The notes: generated by a model from the sequence alone, not told the origin. A stretch of DNA of 24,628 nucleotides from CAZYVU01 sp964651435 (GCA_964651435.1 CAZYVU010000041.1:1-24628); one strand, 5' to 3'. Positions 1-6,542 are shown, counted from the stretch's first letter. A program made the numbers and translations.

Positions 1-82
1 CGCCCACCTCCAGCTTGAGCGAATCGAAGGCGTCCTTGGGGATGGTGATCTGGTGCTTAGGGCCGATTCTCACCGTTCGCAT
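1..82 (-). CDS. SpoVT/AbrB-type DNA-binding protein (antitoxin-like), N-terminal part only
   Basis: The 27 visible residues begin MRTVRIGPKHQITIPKDAFD and continue SLKLEVG. This is the start of a swapped-hairpin AbrB/MazE/SpoVT DNA-binding domain: a short basic strand, the QITIPK turn, then a hydrophobic segment ending in 'L.VG'. Proteins of this family are antitoxins of small toxin-antitoxin pairs or transition-state regulators. The ATG is preceded by a strong Shine-Dalgarno (GGAGGT on the minus strand, about 6 nt away) and by a near-consensus promoter, so the start is well supported. The rest of the protein, and any toxin partner, lie to the left of the window. Family assignment rests on the short N-terminus only. 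Confidence 0.75.
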   Translation of the reverse strand, partial: MRTVRIGPKHQITIPKDAFDSLKLEVG

Positions 83-116
83 CGGCGTACCTCCTTACTT
101 TCTTACTTCAGGGAAA

Positions 117-145
117 AGTATATCCGGGTATTCCGAATATTTCAA
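117..145 (-). promoter_or_regulatory. sigma-70 promoter of the AbrB-type gene
   Basis: On the minus strand TTGAAA (140-145) and TATACT (117-122) are separated by exactly 17 nt. Transcription would begin near 110 and leave a short leader of about 28 nt before the ATG at 82. The match is 5/6 at both boxes, stronger than most promoters in this window, which suits an autoregulated antitoxin or regulator gene. No operator was identified. Confidence 0.65.
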
Positions 146-265
146 GATAGAAAGCAACAGGTCGGTCGCGACCTATTACTTCGAAGCGACGTATGAGGGC
201 GCCCCGGGCAAAACGGGGGATTCGCCAAGAATATGCAAAACAGAACCGAAAGGAGTCGGTGAGAT

Positions 266-346
266 ATGAAGAAGAAGGCGTGTATGAATTGTTTATTGCT
301 GTTTCTGGGGGTGGCGACCGCGGTGCCTCTGCCAGCATTACCATGA
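266..346 (+). CDS. Possible 26-residue hydrophobic, signal-peptide-like mini-ORF
   Basis: An ATG with a usable Shine-Dalgarno (AAAGGAG, about 10 nt upstream) opens a 26-codon frame reading MKKKACMNCLLLFLGVATAV then PLPALP and stop. It looks like a signal peptide: three lysines, a hydrophobic core, then a proline-rich end. Nothing mature follows. The stop TGA overlaps an ATG (343) that opens a 54-codon frame to 507 with no recognisable domain. If the TGA is ignored the first frame stays open for another 53 codons. It could be a small membrane peptide, the remnant of a decayed secreted protein, or chance. Function unknown. Confidence 0.3.
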   Translation: MKKKACMNCLLLFLGVATAVPLPALP

Positions 347-563
347 CGCCGGAAACGAAATATCACATTGCACAGATTACGGATAACGGCGTTGTTCAGT
401 CGACCCGCACATCACCACATTATCGCCGGCGTACAAACGGCACCCTCTCTGCTGAAAAGGAAAATATATATGCTACACTTTACTGTGAGTGTATGAGAGG
501 TTTCTGATCTATGGACCTTTGCAGTAGAGAATTGCGCGCGACAACGAAAAAGGGAGGTGTACA
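347..563 (+). other. Leader region before the aldehyde oxidoreductase gene
   Basis: No convincing gene is present. The stretch holds a long-range 7-bp inverted repeat (ACGCCGG at 346-352, CCGGCGT at 426-432), an AT-rich patch at 459-472 and a probable promoter at 471-479. No known riboswitch class could be matched by eye. Confidence 0.35.
471..479 (+). promoter_or_regulatory. Possible extended -10 promoter for the AOR gene
   Basis: TGCTACACT at 471-479 is an extended -10 element (TG-N-TACACT), preceded by an AT-rich stretch. No good -35 box lies 16-18 nt upstream. Transcription would start about 78 nt before the GTG start of the AOR gene. This is the only promoter-like site seen in the leader. 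Confidence 0.35.
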
Positions 564-2300
564 GTGGACAAGATTTTGAGGATCAACATGGAAGCTGAAG
601 GAGGACCGAAGGTGTCACTTGAGCCTTTGGGGGAGTATGCCGGCCTTGGCGGCCGGGCCCTCACATCGACGGTGGTGGCCAAGGAGGTGTCACCGACCTG
701 CCATCCCCTGGGGAGGGAGAATAAGCTCGTCATAGCGCCGGGCATGCTGAGCGGAACGGTGGCGGCCATGTCGGGGCGCATGTCCGTGGGGTGCAAGAGC
801 CCGCTGACGGGAGGCATCAAGGAGGCCAACTCGGGAGGTCAGCCCGCCCAGGTGCTGGCCCGGCTGGGCTGTGCGGCCATCATCATCGAGGGTAAGCCCA
901 GAACGGATGATCTTTACAAAATCTTCATCAACAAGGATAACGTGACGGTTGCCATCGACAACAGCCTTCGGGGGCTGGGCAACTATGCCGTTGTTGAGAA
1001 GATGAAGCAGGAATTCGGCGACAAGATTGCCTGCATATCCATTGGTCAGGCGGGCGAGATGAAGCTTGGGGCCGCTTCGATAGCCTTTACGGACATGGAG
1101 CTGAGGCCGAGCCGCCATGCCGGCCGGGGTGGCGTGGGTGCCGTCATGGGCGCCAAGGGAATCAAGGTTATCGTGCTTGACGACAGCGGCCTGTCCATGA
1201 GGCAGCCCAAGGAGCCGGAGAAATTCCGGGAGGCCAACAGGGCCTTCACGGAGGGCCTGCGCAAGCACGGCGTCACGGGGCAGGCGCTTCCCGCTTACGG
1301 GACCAACGTTCTCACCAACATCCTCAACGAGGCTGGGGGATACCCCACCTACAACTTCAAGGAGGGAAGGTTTGCCGGCGCTCAGAAGATAAGCGGCGAG
1401 ACGGAGGCCGCCCTGGAGGCCGAGCGGGGGGGCGTTGTGACCCATGGCTGTCACAGGGGCTGTGTGATACGGTGCAGCGGCATCTACAACGACAAGGACG
1501 GACACTATCTGTCCAAGCAGCCTGAGTACGAGACGGTCTGGGCCCACGGTGGAAACTGCGGCATCGACGATATGGACAAGATCGCCCTCATGGATTTTCT
1601 GGACGACGATACGGGCCTTGACACCATCGAGATGGGGGTCGCCGTAGGCGTTGCAATGGAGGCGGGCATCATTCCTTTCGGCGATGCCGACGGGGCGATC
1701 AACCTTATCAGGGAGGTGGCCAAGGGAACGCCGCTGGGGCGCATCATCGGGAGCGGCGCGGCCGTCACGGGCAAGGCCTTCGGCGTCGAGAGGGTGCCGG
1801 TGGTGAAGGGCCAGGCAATTCCCGCATACGATCCCCGTGCCGTCAAGGGGCTCGGCGTCACGTACGCCACAAGCCCTATGGGTGCAGACCACACGGCGGG
1901 CTACGCGACGGCGACGAACATCCTCCAGGTGGGCGGCTTTGTCCACCCGCTTTCGCCGGAGGGGCAGGTGGAGCTCTCAAGAAACCTGCAGATAGCCACA
2001 GCAGCCGTTGATTCCACGGGCATGTGCGTTTTTATTGCCTTTGCCCTATTGGACCAGCCGGAAACGAACCAGGCCCTTCTGGACCTCCTGAGCTCCTTCT
2101 ATGGGGCTGAGTTTACCAATGAGGGCGTGGCCGAGTTTGGGAAGAAGATTCTGTCGATCGAGAGGGATTTTAACGAGCGGGCCGGTTTCACGAGGGCGCA
2201 GGACCGGTTGCCTGAGTTCTTCAAGACCCAGGTCGTGCCCCCGCACAACGTCGTTTTTGACGTGCCGGACGAGGAGCTCGATACGGTCTTTAACTGGTAG
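564..2300 (+). CDS. aor: Aldehyde:ferredoxin oxidoreductase family protein (tungsten/molybdenum bis-pterin, 4Fe-4S)
   Basis: This 578-residue protein belongs to the AOR family, which oxidises aldehydes to acids, or runs in reverse, with ferredoxin in the cytoplasm of anaerobes using a tungstopterin. The N-terminal domain has the family's GLGGRALTS segment, the KSPLTGG loop and the SGGQPAQVLARLG stretch. The 4Fe-4S ligands are visible as C296-x3-C300-x3-C304 plus C488 in the STGMCVF motif; the archaeal enzyme has C-x2-C-x3-C. The GTG start is fixed by a GGGAGGTG Shine-Dalgarno at 552-559. The protein is slightly shorter than the roughly 605 residues typical of the family. A MoaD-like carrier follows 11 nt later, and a ThiF-type enzyme lies beyond a repeat block. 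The substrate cannot be told from sequence; aromatic-degrading and general aldehyde branches look alike here. Confidence 0.93.
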   Translation: MDKILRINMEAEGGPKVSLEPLGEYAGLGGRALTSTVVAKEVSPTCHPLGRENKLVIAPGMLSGTVAAMSGRMSVGCKSPLTGGIKEANSGGQPAQVLARLGCAAIIIEGKPRTDDLYKIFINKDNVTVAIDNSLRGLGNYAVVEKMKQEFGDKIACISIGQAGEMKLGAASIAFTDMELRPSRHAGRGGVGAVMGAKGIKVIVLDDSGLSMRQPKEPEKFREANRAFTEGLRKHGVTGQALPAYGTNVLTNILNEAGGYPTYNFKEGRFAGAQKISGETEAALEAERGGVVTHGCHRGCVIRCSGIYNDKDGHYLSKQPEYETVWAHGGNCGIDDMDKIALMDFLDDDTGLDTIEMGVAVGVAMEAGIIPFGDADGAINLIREVAKGTPLGRIIGSGAAVTGKAFGVERVPVVKGQAIPAYDPRAVKGLGVTYATSPMGADHTAGYATATNILQVGGFVHPLSPEGQVELSRNLQIATAAVDSTGMCVFIAFALLDQPETNQALLDLLSSFYGAEFTNEGVAEFGKKILSIERDFNERAGFTRAQDRLPEFFKTQVVPPHNVVFDVPDEELDTVFNW

Positions 2301-2311
2301 CGGAGGACGCC

Positions 2312-2536
2312 CTGCAGGCCACGGTAAAGCTGTTTGCAACGCTTCGGGAGGGGCGTTTTGAGGCAGTCGACATGGAGGTTCCGGAAGGGACTACGGTGGA
2401 GGGGCTTGTCGGCATGTTAGGTCTCCCACGCAACGAAGTAACCCTTATCTTCATCAACGGTAAACACGGGGATTTCAGCTACACGGTGAAAGAGGGCGAC
2501 ACGGTCGCCCTCTTTCCGCCTGTGGGGGGAGGGTGA
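2312..2536 (+). CDS. MoaD/ThiS-family sulfur carrier protein, apparent CTG start
   Basis: This 74-codon frame has no ATG, GTG or TTG at its start yet reads as a clean ubiquitin-fold sulfur carrier. It contains VKLFATLREGR near the N-terminus, MEVPEGTTVEGLVGMLGLP (residues 21-39), LIFINGK (46-51) and the ending DTVALFPPVGGG. MoaD proteins end in Gly-Gly, which is adenylated and thiocarboxylated to donate dithiolene sulfur to molybdopterin or tungstopterin. CTG at 2312 lies 5 nt after a GGAGG (2302-2306), and the family-like sequence begins four codons later, so I take it as the start. ACG at 2321 or an upstream CTG at 2294 are less likely. The AOR stop is 11 nt upstream, so the two genes are surely co-transcribed, and this carrier probably serves the AOR cofactor. 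Confidence 0.82.
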   Translation: MQATVKLFATLREGRFEAVDMEVPEGTTVEGLVGMLGLPRNEVTLIFINGKHGDFSYTVKEGDTVALFPPVGGG

Positions 2537-2545
2537 GGGGAGATA

Positions 2546-2878
2546 AGTTCGGAGTTCGGAGTTCGGAGTTCGGAGTTGGGAGTTCGGAGTTCGGAGTTGG
2601 GAGTTCGGAGNNNNNNNNNNNNNNNNNNNNNNNNNNNNNNNNNNNNNNNNNNNNNNNNNNNNNNNNNNNNNNNNNNNNNNNNNNNNNNNNNNNNNNNNNN
2701 NNNNNNNNNNTCGGAGTTCGGAGTTCGGAGTTGGGAGTTCGGAGTTCGGAGTTGGGAGTTCGGAGTAGATAGTTCGGAGGGGGTGAGTTCGGAGTTGGGA
2801 GTTCGGAGTTCGGAGTAGAGAGTTCGGAGTTGGGAGTTGGGAGCCGGTGAGTTCGGAGTTCGGAGTTGGGAGTTCGGA
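2546..2878 (+). repeat. Heptanucleotide tandem array (GTTCGGA/GTTGGGA), interrupted by an assembly gap
   Basis: The 7-mers GTTCGGA and GTTGGGA repeat in tandem. Many stretches follow a 21-bp higher-order order of two C-type units then one G-type unit. A few degenerate units (AGTAGATA, GAGCCGGT, GGGGGTGA) split the array into blocks. The array is on both sides of the 100-N gap, so its true length is unknown. Because 7 is not a multiple of 3, all frames translate as low-complexity peptides, which produce long spurious ORFs on both strands. No inverted repeat, spacer or transposase is visible. Confidence 0.9.
2611..2710. other. Assembly gap of 100 N inside the heptamer array
   Basis: There are exactly 100 ambiguous bases with identical heptamer repeats on both sides. 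This is a conventional placeholder where short reads could not be joined, so the true length may be longer or shorter. Distances between the MoaD-like gene and the ThiF gene are therefore not known. Confidence 0.97.
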
Positions 2879-3067
2879 GGGAAGAGGGAAGCGAAGAAAC
2901 GGGGAATGGAGAAGCGGAGAAGCGGAGAAACGGAGAAGCGAAGAAACGGGGAATGGGGAAGAGGAGAAGCGGAGAAACGGAGAAGCGAAGAAACGGGGAA
3001 TGGGGAAGAGGGAAGCGAAGAAACGGGGAATGGAGAAGCGGAGAAACGGAGAAACGGAGAAAGGGCG
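2879..3067 (+). repeat. Purine-rich tandem repeat block with a partial 47-bp period
   Basis: This tract is almost entirely purine on the plus strand, built from GAGAAGCGGA, GAGAAACGGA and GAAGAAACGGGGAATGG words. The 19-mer GCGAAGAAACGGGGAATGG begins at 2891, 2938, 2985 and 3015, giving spacings of 47, 47 and 30. It directly adjoins the heptamer array. Open frames through it encode only Glu/Lys/Arg/Gly-rich or Ser/Pro/Phe-rich repeats and are not genes. The strand asymmetry could allow triplex formation, which is inference. Confidence 0.85.
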
Positions 3068-3083
3068 TCGGATGCTGGAAACC

Positions 3084-3119
3084 AAACAAACCAGACAAAC
3101 CAGACAAACCAAACAAACC
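3084..3119 (+). repeat. Four tandem 9-mers, (A/G)ACAAACC type
   Basis: Four perfect 9-bp units follow head to tail: AAACAAACC, AGACAAACC, AGACAAACC, AAACAAACC. This is a third, separate tandem family in the same intergenic region and ends 18 nt before the start of the ThiF-type gene. It is unlike the flanking sequence in base composition (no T at all). Confidence 0.85.
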
Positions 3120-3137
3120 GGATTCTTGGAGGGATGA

Positions 3138-3977
3138 GTGGATGTCAATGAGAGGGCGGTGACGGACTTTCTTATAGCGGCGGCGCGGGATGGTTTTATC
3201 CTCCTCAGAGATGAGGCGGCTGCTGCGGAGCGCTTCGGCTGGTCCCTGAGGGACGTGGAGGCGGCAGCGCTCGAAGGGGGTCTCATGCCCGAGCGGTACC
3301 GGCGTAACGGGAGCACCATCTCGCCTGCGCAACAGAGAAGACTGCTCAGCAGTTGCGTCGCCGTTGTCGGCTGCGGCGGCCTTGGGGGGTATGTGATCGA
3401 GGAGCTGGCGAGGCTGGGCGTTGGCGCCATCAGGGCCATCGACCCCGATGTCTTTGAAGAGCACAACCTCAACCGGCAGATACTCTGCACAACGGTCACC
3501 CTGGGCCTGCCGAAGGCTCAGGCGGCGGCGCGGAGGGTGGTCGAGATCAATCCTCTTTCCGAAGTAACGGTCTTCCAGACAGCCCTCTCGGCATCGAATG
3601 CGCAGGAACTGCTCCGGGGTGTCGAGGTTGCCGTGGACGGTCTTGACAGCATCGGTGGCCGCATGGCCTTGGCGGCCGCCTGCGCCGAACTCGAGATTCC
3701 CCTCGTTCACGGGAGCATTGCGGGGTGGTACGGGCAAGTCGTCACCCAGTTTCCCGGCGACGGCGTCATCGAACGTTTATACGGGAACGCGAAGGAAGAT
3801 CGGGGCGTAGAGGTCCGGATGGGCAACCCCGCCTTCACCCCTGCCGTCGTTGCAAGCCTCGAGAGCGCCGAGGCCTGCAAGGTTCTCCTTGGTGCAGGCA
3901 AGGCCTTGAGGGGAAGAATGCTTTTCATCAACCTCCTGGATATGAAGATCGACGAGGTCTTGATTCCTACAGAATGA
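3138..3977 (+). CDS. ThiF/MoeB/HesA-family adenylyltransferase (E1-like)
   Basis: The 279-residue protein has a ~60-residue N-terminal helical extension and then a Rossmann adenylation domain. The nucleotide loop GCGGLGG is at 78-84, IDPDVFEEHNLNRQ at 101-114 supplies the acidic residue and the Arg finger (R113), K126 follows, and VDGLDS at 166-171 holds the metal aspartate. Such enzymes adenylate the C-terminal Gly of MoaD or ThiS carriers. With an AOR and a MoaD-like protein upstream, this is probably the activating enzyme of a tungstopterin sulfur relay. The paired CxxC zinc motifs of classical MoeB/ThiF are absent. GTG at 3138 follows GGAGGG (3128-3133) by 4 nt. The 3' end overlaps the convergent LOG-family gene by 11 nt. 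Confidence 0.88.
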   Translation: MDVNERAVTDFLIAAARDGFILLRDEAAAAERFGWSLRDVEAAALEGGLMPERYRRNGSTISPAQQRRLLSSCVAVVGCGGLGGYVIEELARLGVGAIRAIDPDVFEEHNLNRQILCTTVTLGLPKAQAAARRVVEINPLSEVTVFQTALSASNAQELLRGVEVAVDGLDSIGGRMALAAACAELEIPLVHGSIAGWYGQVVTQFPGDGVIERLYGNAKEDRGVEVRMGNPAFTPAVVASLESAEACKVLLGAGKALRGRMLFINLLDMKIDEVLIPTE

Positions 3978-4617
3978 CGAACCTCTTGATGTAATCGACG
4001 ATCTCTGCCGGTTCGTCCATGACGCGAAAGATATTCATATCTTCCTTAGAGATCATGCCGTTTCCGAGGAGCGTCTCCTTCACCCACTCCAGCATGCCGG
4101 CCCAATAGGAGGAATCGACGAGGATGACGGGGAAGGGCCGGGTCTTCTTTGTCTGGATGAGCGTGATTGCCTCAAAGCACTCATCAAGGGTTCCGAAGCC
4201 GCCCGGAAGGATGATGAAGGCCACGGCATACTTGAGAAACATGACCTTGCGCACGAAGAAATAGCGGAAATGAAGCTTCAGGTTCGAATAGGGGTTCGGG
4301 GTCTGTTCGAAGGGCAGCTCTATGTTGACGCCCACCGACTTTACCCCCTCCTCCGTGGCGGCCCTGTTGGCCGCTTCCATGCAGCCTCCGCCACCGCCTG
4401 TGATGATGTTGAACTTGTTCCTTGCCAGCAGCTTTGTGAGGTTGTAGGTCCGCGTGTAGAGGAGGTCTCCTTCCTTGCACCGTGCGCTGCCGAACATGCT
4501 GATGGCAGGGTGAACGTCGTTCAGATTCTCGAAGCCCTCAACGAACTCTGCCAGGATGTGAAAGAGCCGCCACGCGTCTTTGAGCTGTAACTCGTCCAAG
4601 AGATACTGTTTTTCCAT
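3967..4617 (-). CDS. LOG-family protein (TIGR00730), nucleotide 5'-monophosphate phosphoribohydrolase
   Basis: The 216-residue protein carries the LOG signature: MFGSARCKEGD near the N-terminus, the GGGGGCMEAANRAATEEG phosphate-binding stretch and ILPGGFGTLDECFE with the catalytic PGGxGTxxE motif. Members cleave the N-glycosidic bond of nucleoside monophosphates. They are called lysine decarboxylases in older records, which is wrong. The start is ATG at 4617 with an AAGGGA Shine-Dalgarno and its own promoter. A longer frame reaching 4938 would run backwards through the DUF72 gene and is not used. In vivo substrate unknown. Confidence 0.9.
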   Translation of the reverse strand: MEKQYLLDELQLKDAWRLFHILAEFVEGFENLNDVHPAISMFGSARCKEGDLLYTRTYNLTKLLARNKFNIITGGGGGCMEAANRAATEEGVKSVGVNIELPFEQTPNPYSNLKLHFRYFFVRKVMFLKYAVAFIILPGGFGTLDECFEAITLIQTKKTRPFPVILVDSSYWAGMLEWVKETLLGNGMISKEDMNIFRVMDEPAEIVDYIKRFVIL

Positions 4618-4657
4618 GATTAGTCCCTTTTTGCCTTGCGATTTGGGGTACTGACAT

Positions 4658-4686
4658 ATAATATTTACTGAAATTTTTAAAGTCAA
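4658..4686 (-). promoter_or_regulatory. sigma-70 promoter of the LOG-family gene
   Basis: On the minus strand TTGACT (4681-4686) and TATTAT (4658-4663) are separated by exactly 17 nt. The -35 is a 5/6 match and the -10 is a 5/6 match. The leader to the ATG at 4617 would be about 34 nt. The plus strand of the same patch contains a perfect TATAAT at 4657-4662, only 34 nt before the DUF72 start, so the two divergent genes may share an overlapping promoter region. Confidence 0.65.
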
Positions 4687-4695
4687 ACCAAAACC

Positions 4696-5496
4696 ATGGG
4701 CGAGATTTTTGTGGGAACAAGCGGGTTTTCTTTCGACGACTGGGTCGGCACCGTCTACCCGTCGGCGATGAAGAAGGAGGATATGCTCCCCTACTACGAG
4801 AAGGGCTTGGGCTTTAAGGCCCTGGAGGTCAATTTCACCTACTATGCCATGCCCTCGCGGAGGACCATGGATTCCTTTGCCCGCCGCACGTCCGGCGATT
4901 TTGCCTTTGTCGTTAAGGCCCACAAAGGCATGACCCATGAGCCCGGCAGCAACCTCAAAGATGAGTGCCGGCGGTTCAAGGAGGCCCTGGTGCCCCTGGG
5001 CGAATCCCTGAAGGCGCTTTTATTTCAGTTTCCCTATGCCTTCAGACCCGGTTCGTCGTCAGTGGACTATCTCAGGTCGCTCCGTGACGAGTTTGCGGGG
5101 TTTCGCACGGTCATCGAGTTTCGCAACGCCGCATGGATGTCCGGGGAAACGATGGATATGCTGCAGCGGCTTGACTGGGCCTACAGCGTTGTCGATGAGC
5201 CGAGGCTCAAGGGCCTCGTACCTTTTTATCCCGGGGTGACGTCGGGCACGGGCTATTTCAGGTTTCACGGCAGGAATCCCAAGTGGTTCGGCACGTCCGT
5301 CGACGTGCGGTACGACTACCTCTATTCCGCCCAGGAGTTGGCCGGGTTTGTGGATGCCGTATTGGACGTGTCCCGGCGCGCCGGGTCCACGTTTGTCTTT
5401 TTTAACAACTGCCACGCCGGAAAGGCGGCCATCAACGCCAGGATGTTCAAGGCCATGGTGGCAGAGGCGGCCGGCGGGCAAGGGGAGGTCAGATGA
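4696..5496 (+). CDS. DUF72 (YecE-like) TIM-barrel protein
   Basis: The 266-residue protein has the DUF72 layout: an N-terminal FVGTSGFSFDDWVGTVYP strand-loop, FKALEVNFTYYAMPS, a FAFVVKAHKGMTH segment and a C-terminal FVFFNNCHAGKAAINA helix region. The family has a TIM-barrel fold and no firmly known reaction. The ATG has no strong Shine-Dalgarno, so the start is less certain than the gene, but the family motif begins four residues later. The stop overlaps the ATG of the ROK kinase gene (ATGA), which implies translational coupling and co-transcription. A perfect TATAAT (4657-4662) lies upstream with a poor -35. Confidence 0.9.
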   Translation: MGEIFVGTSGFSFDDWVGTVYPSAMKKEDMLPYYEKGLGFKALEVNFTYYAMPSRRTMDSFARRTSGDFAFVVKAHKGMTHEPGSNLKDECRRFKEALVPLGESLKALLFQFPYAFRPGSSSVDYLRSLRDEFAGFRTVIEFRNAAWMSGETMDMLQRLDWAYSVVDEPRLKGLVPFYPGVTSGTGYFRFHGRNPKWFGTSVDVRYDYLYSAQELAGFVDAVLDVSRRAGSTFVFFNNCHAGKAAINARMFKAMVAEAAGGQGEVR

Positions 5497-6434
5497 GAAT
5501 CGGTGTGGACATAGGCGGCTCAAAGATCCTCCTCGTCCTGGTAAGAGAATCGGGGCATGTGGAGGCCAGGATCAGGTTCCCGACGGCTGCAACGGAGCCC
5601 TATCCGACCATTCGGGACCGGATTTTCCGGGCACTCGAAGGGCTGCTGGCCCAGGCCGAAGCGGCCGGAGAGCCCGTGCGCCGCATCGGGATCGCGTCGG
5701 CAGGCCAGATAGAGCAGGGCACGGGCGTGATCCTTTTCTCCCCGAACCTGGACTGGAGAGACGTGCCCCTGAAAGGTGACACGGAGGGGCGCTTCGGCAT
5801 GCCGACGACGGTGGAGAACGATGCAAATGCGGCCGTGCTGGGCGAGTGGAAGTTTACCCTACTGGAAAGCCCGGGCGATGTCCTGGGCCTCTTCATCGGC
5901 ACGGGCGTGGGAGGCGGTCTCATCATCGGCGGCCGGGTCTACCGGGGGTCGTTTAACGTGGGCGTCGAGGCGGGCCACGTCATCATGAACCCCCAAGGCT
6001 ATGAATGTTACTGCGGCGGCCGCGGCTGCCTTGAGGCATACTGCGGCGGGCGCTATCTGGTGGAGCGGGTGAGGGCGCGCATCGACGAGGGTCACAGGGG
6101 CAGCATTTGGGAGATTGTCAATGGGCACGTTGATGATATCCATACGAGTCACATCGAGGAGGCGGCCCTTGCGGGGGACCCGGTCTGCTCGGTCTTGTGG
6201 GATGAGGCCGTGGAGTACCTGGGGTGCGCCCTGGCGGGCTTTGTCAATCTCCTCAACCCGGCCTTCATAATCCTCGGCGGCGGCGTTATTGAGGGATCGA
6301 GGACGCTTGTCGACAGGGCCGGGGCTGTCATGGAGAGGAGGGCAATGGCCGCGTCACTGAAGGGACTTACCGTTGTCCGGGGTGGCTTGAGGGGTGATGC
6401 GGCGGCCATAGGGGCTGCTTTTGTCGATGAGTGA
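5493..6434 (+). CDS. ROK-family sugar kinase (glucokinase-like)
   Basis: The 313-residue protein starts with the phosphate-1 loop DIGGSK (residues 5-10). It continues with VENDANAAVLGEW, containing the conserved Asn-Asp-Ala-Asn, the GTGVGGGLI phosphate-2 loop and the ROK zinc motif CYCGGRGCLEAY. The catalytic base aspartate is in the END motif. ROK enzymes phosphorylate glucose, ManNAc or related hexoses with ATP. No DNA-binding domain is present, so this is a kinase and not a NagC/XylR-type repressor. It overlaps the upstream DUF72 gene by 4 nt, has a GGGGAGG Shine-Dalgarno, and sits just before a hexose-phosphate mutase. Together they could turn free hexose into hexose-1-phosphate. Exact sugar unknown. 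Confidence 0.92.
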   Translation: MRIGVDIGGSKILLVLVRESGHVEARIRFPTAATEPYPTIRDRIFRALEGLLAQAEAAGEPVRRIGIASAGQIEQGTGVILFSPNLDWRDVPLKGDTEGRFGMPTTVENDANAAVLGEWKFTLLESPGDVLGLFIGTGVGGGLIIGGRVYRGSFNVGVEAGHVIMNPQGYECYCGGRGCLEAYCGGRYLVERVRARIDEGHRGSIWEIVNGHVDDIHTSHIEEAALAGDPVCSVLWDEAVEYLGCALAGFVNLLNPAFIILGGGVIEGSRTLVDRAGAVMERRAMAASLKGLTVVRGGLRGDAAAIGAAFVDE

Positions 6435-6542
6435 CGGCAGAGGGAACGCATAAGGCAGGCGATACGGAAGAATGGCCCGGCCCGGCAGGGTGACAGATGA
6501 AGAAGCCGGTGACGGGCAGGAAGAGATAATGGAGGCAGAAGG

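Noticed and set aside
146..265. Riboswitch (GEMM/c-di-GMP or similar) before the mini-ORF
   Set aside because: Words such as GGGCAAAAC and TGCAAAAC recall GEMM, but the GAAA tetraloop, paired stems and core spacing are missing.
690..1946. Long minus-strand frame of 418 codons opposite the AOR gene
   Set aside because: It is a shadow of a GC-rich gene: no domain, no Shine-Dalgarno, rich in His/Arg/Pro, and fully opposite a clearly conserved protein.
2546..3119. CRISPR array
   Set aside because: The units are 7, 9 or about 47 bp in direct tandem with no unique spacers, and no cas genes are present.
2417..3737. Minus-strand frames with PNSELRT-type repeats and related plus-strand frames
   Set aside because: They are translations of the tandem DNA repeats and the N gap in several frames, not proteins.
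4618..4938. Upstream extension of the LOG-family gene to 4938
   Set aside because: It runs backwards through the DUF72 gene, while ATG 4617 has its own promoter, Shine-Dalgarno and family-like N-terminus.
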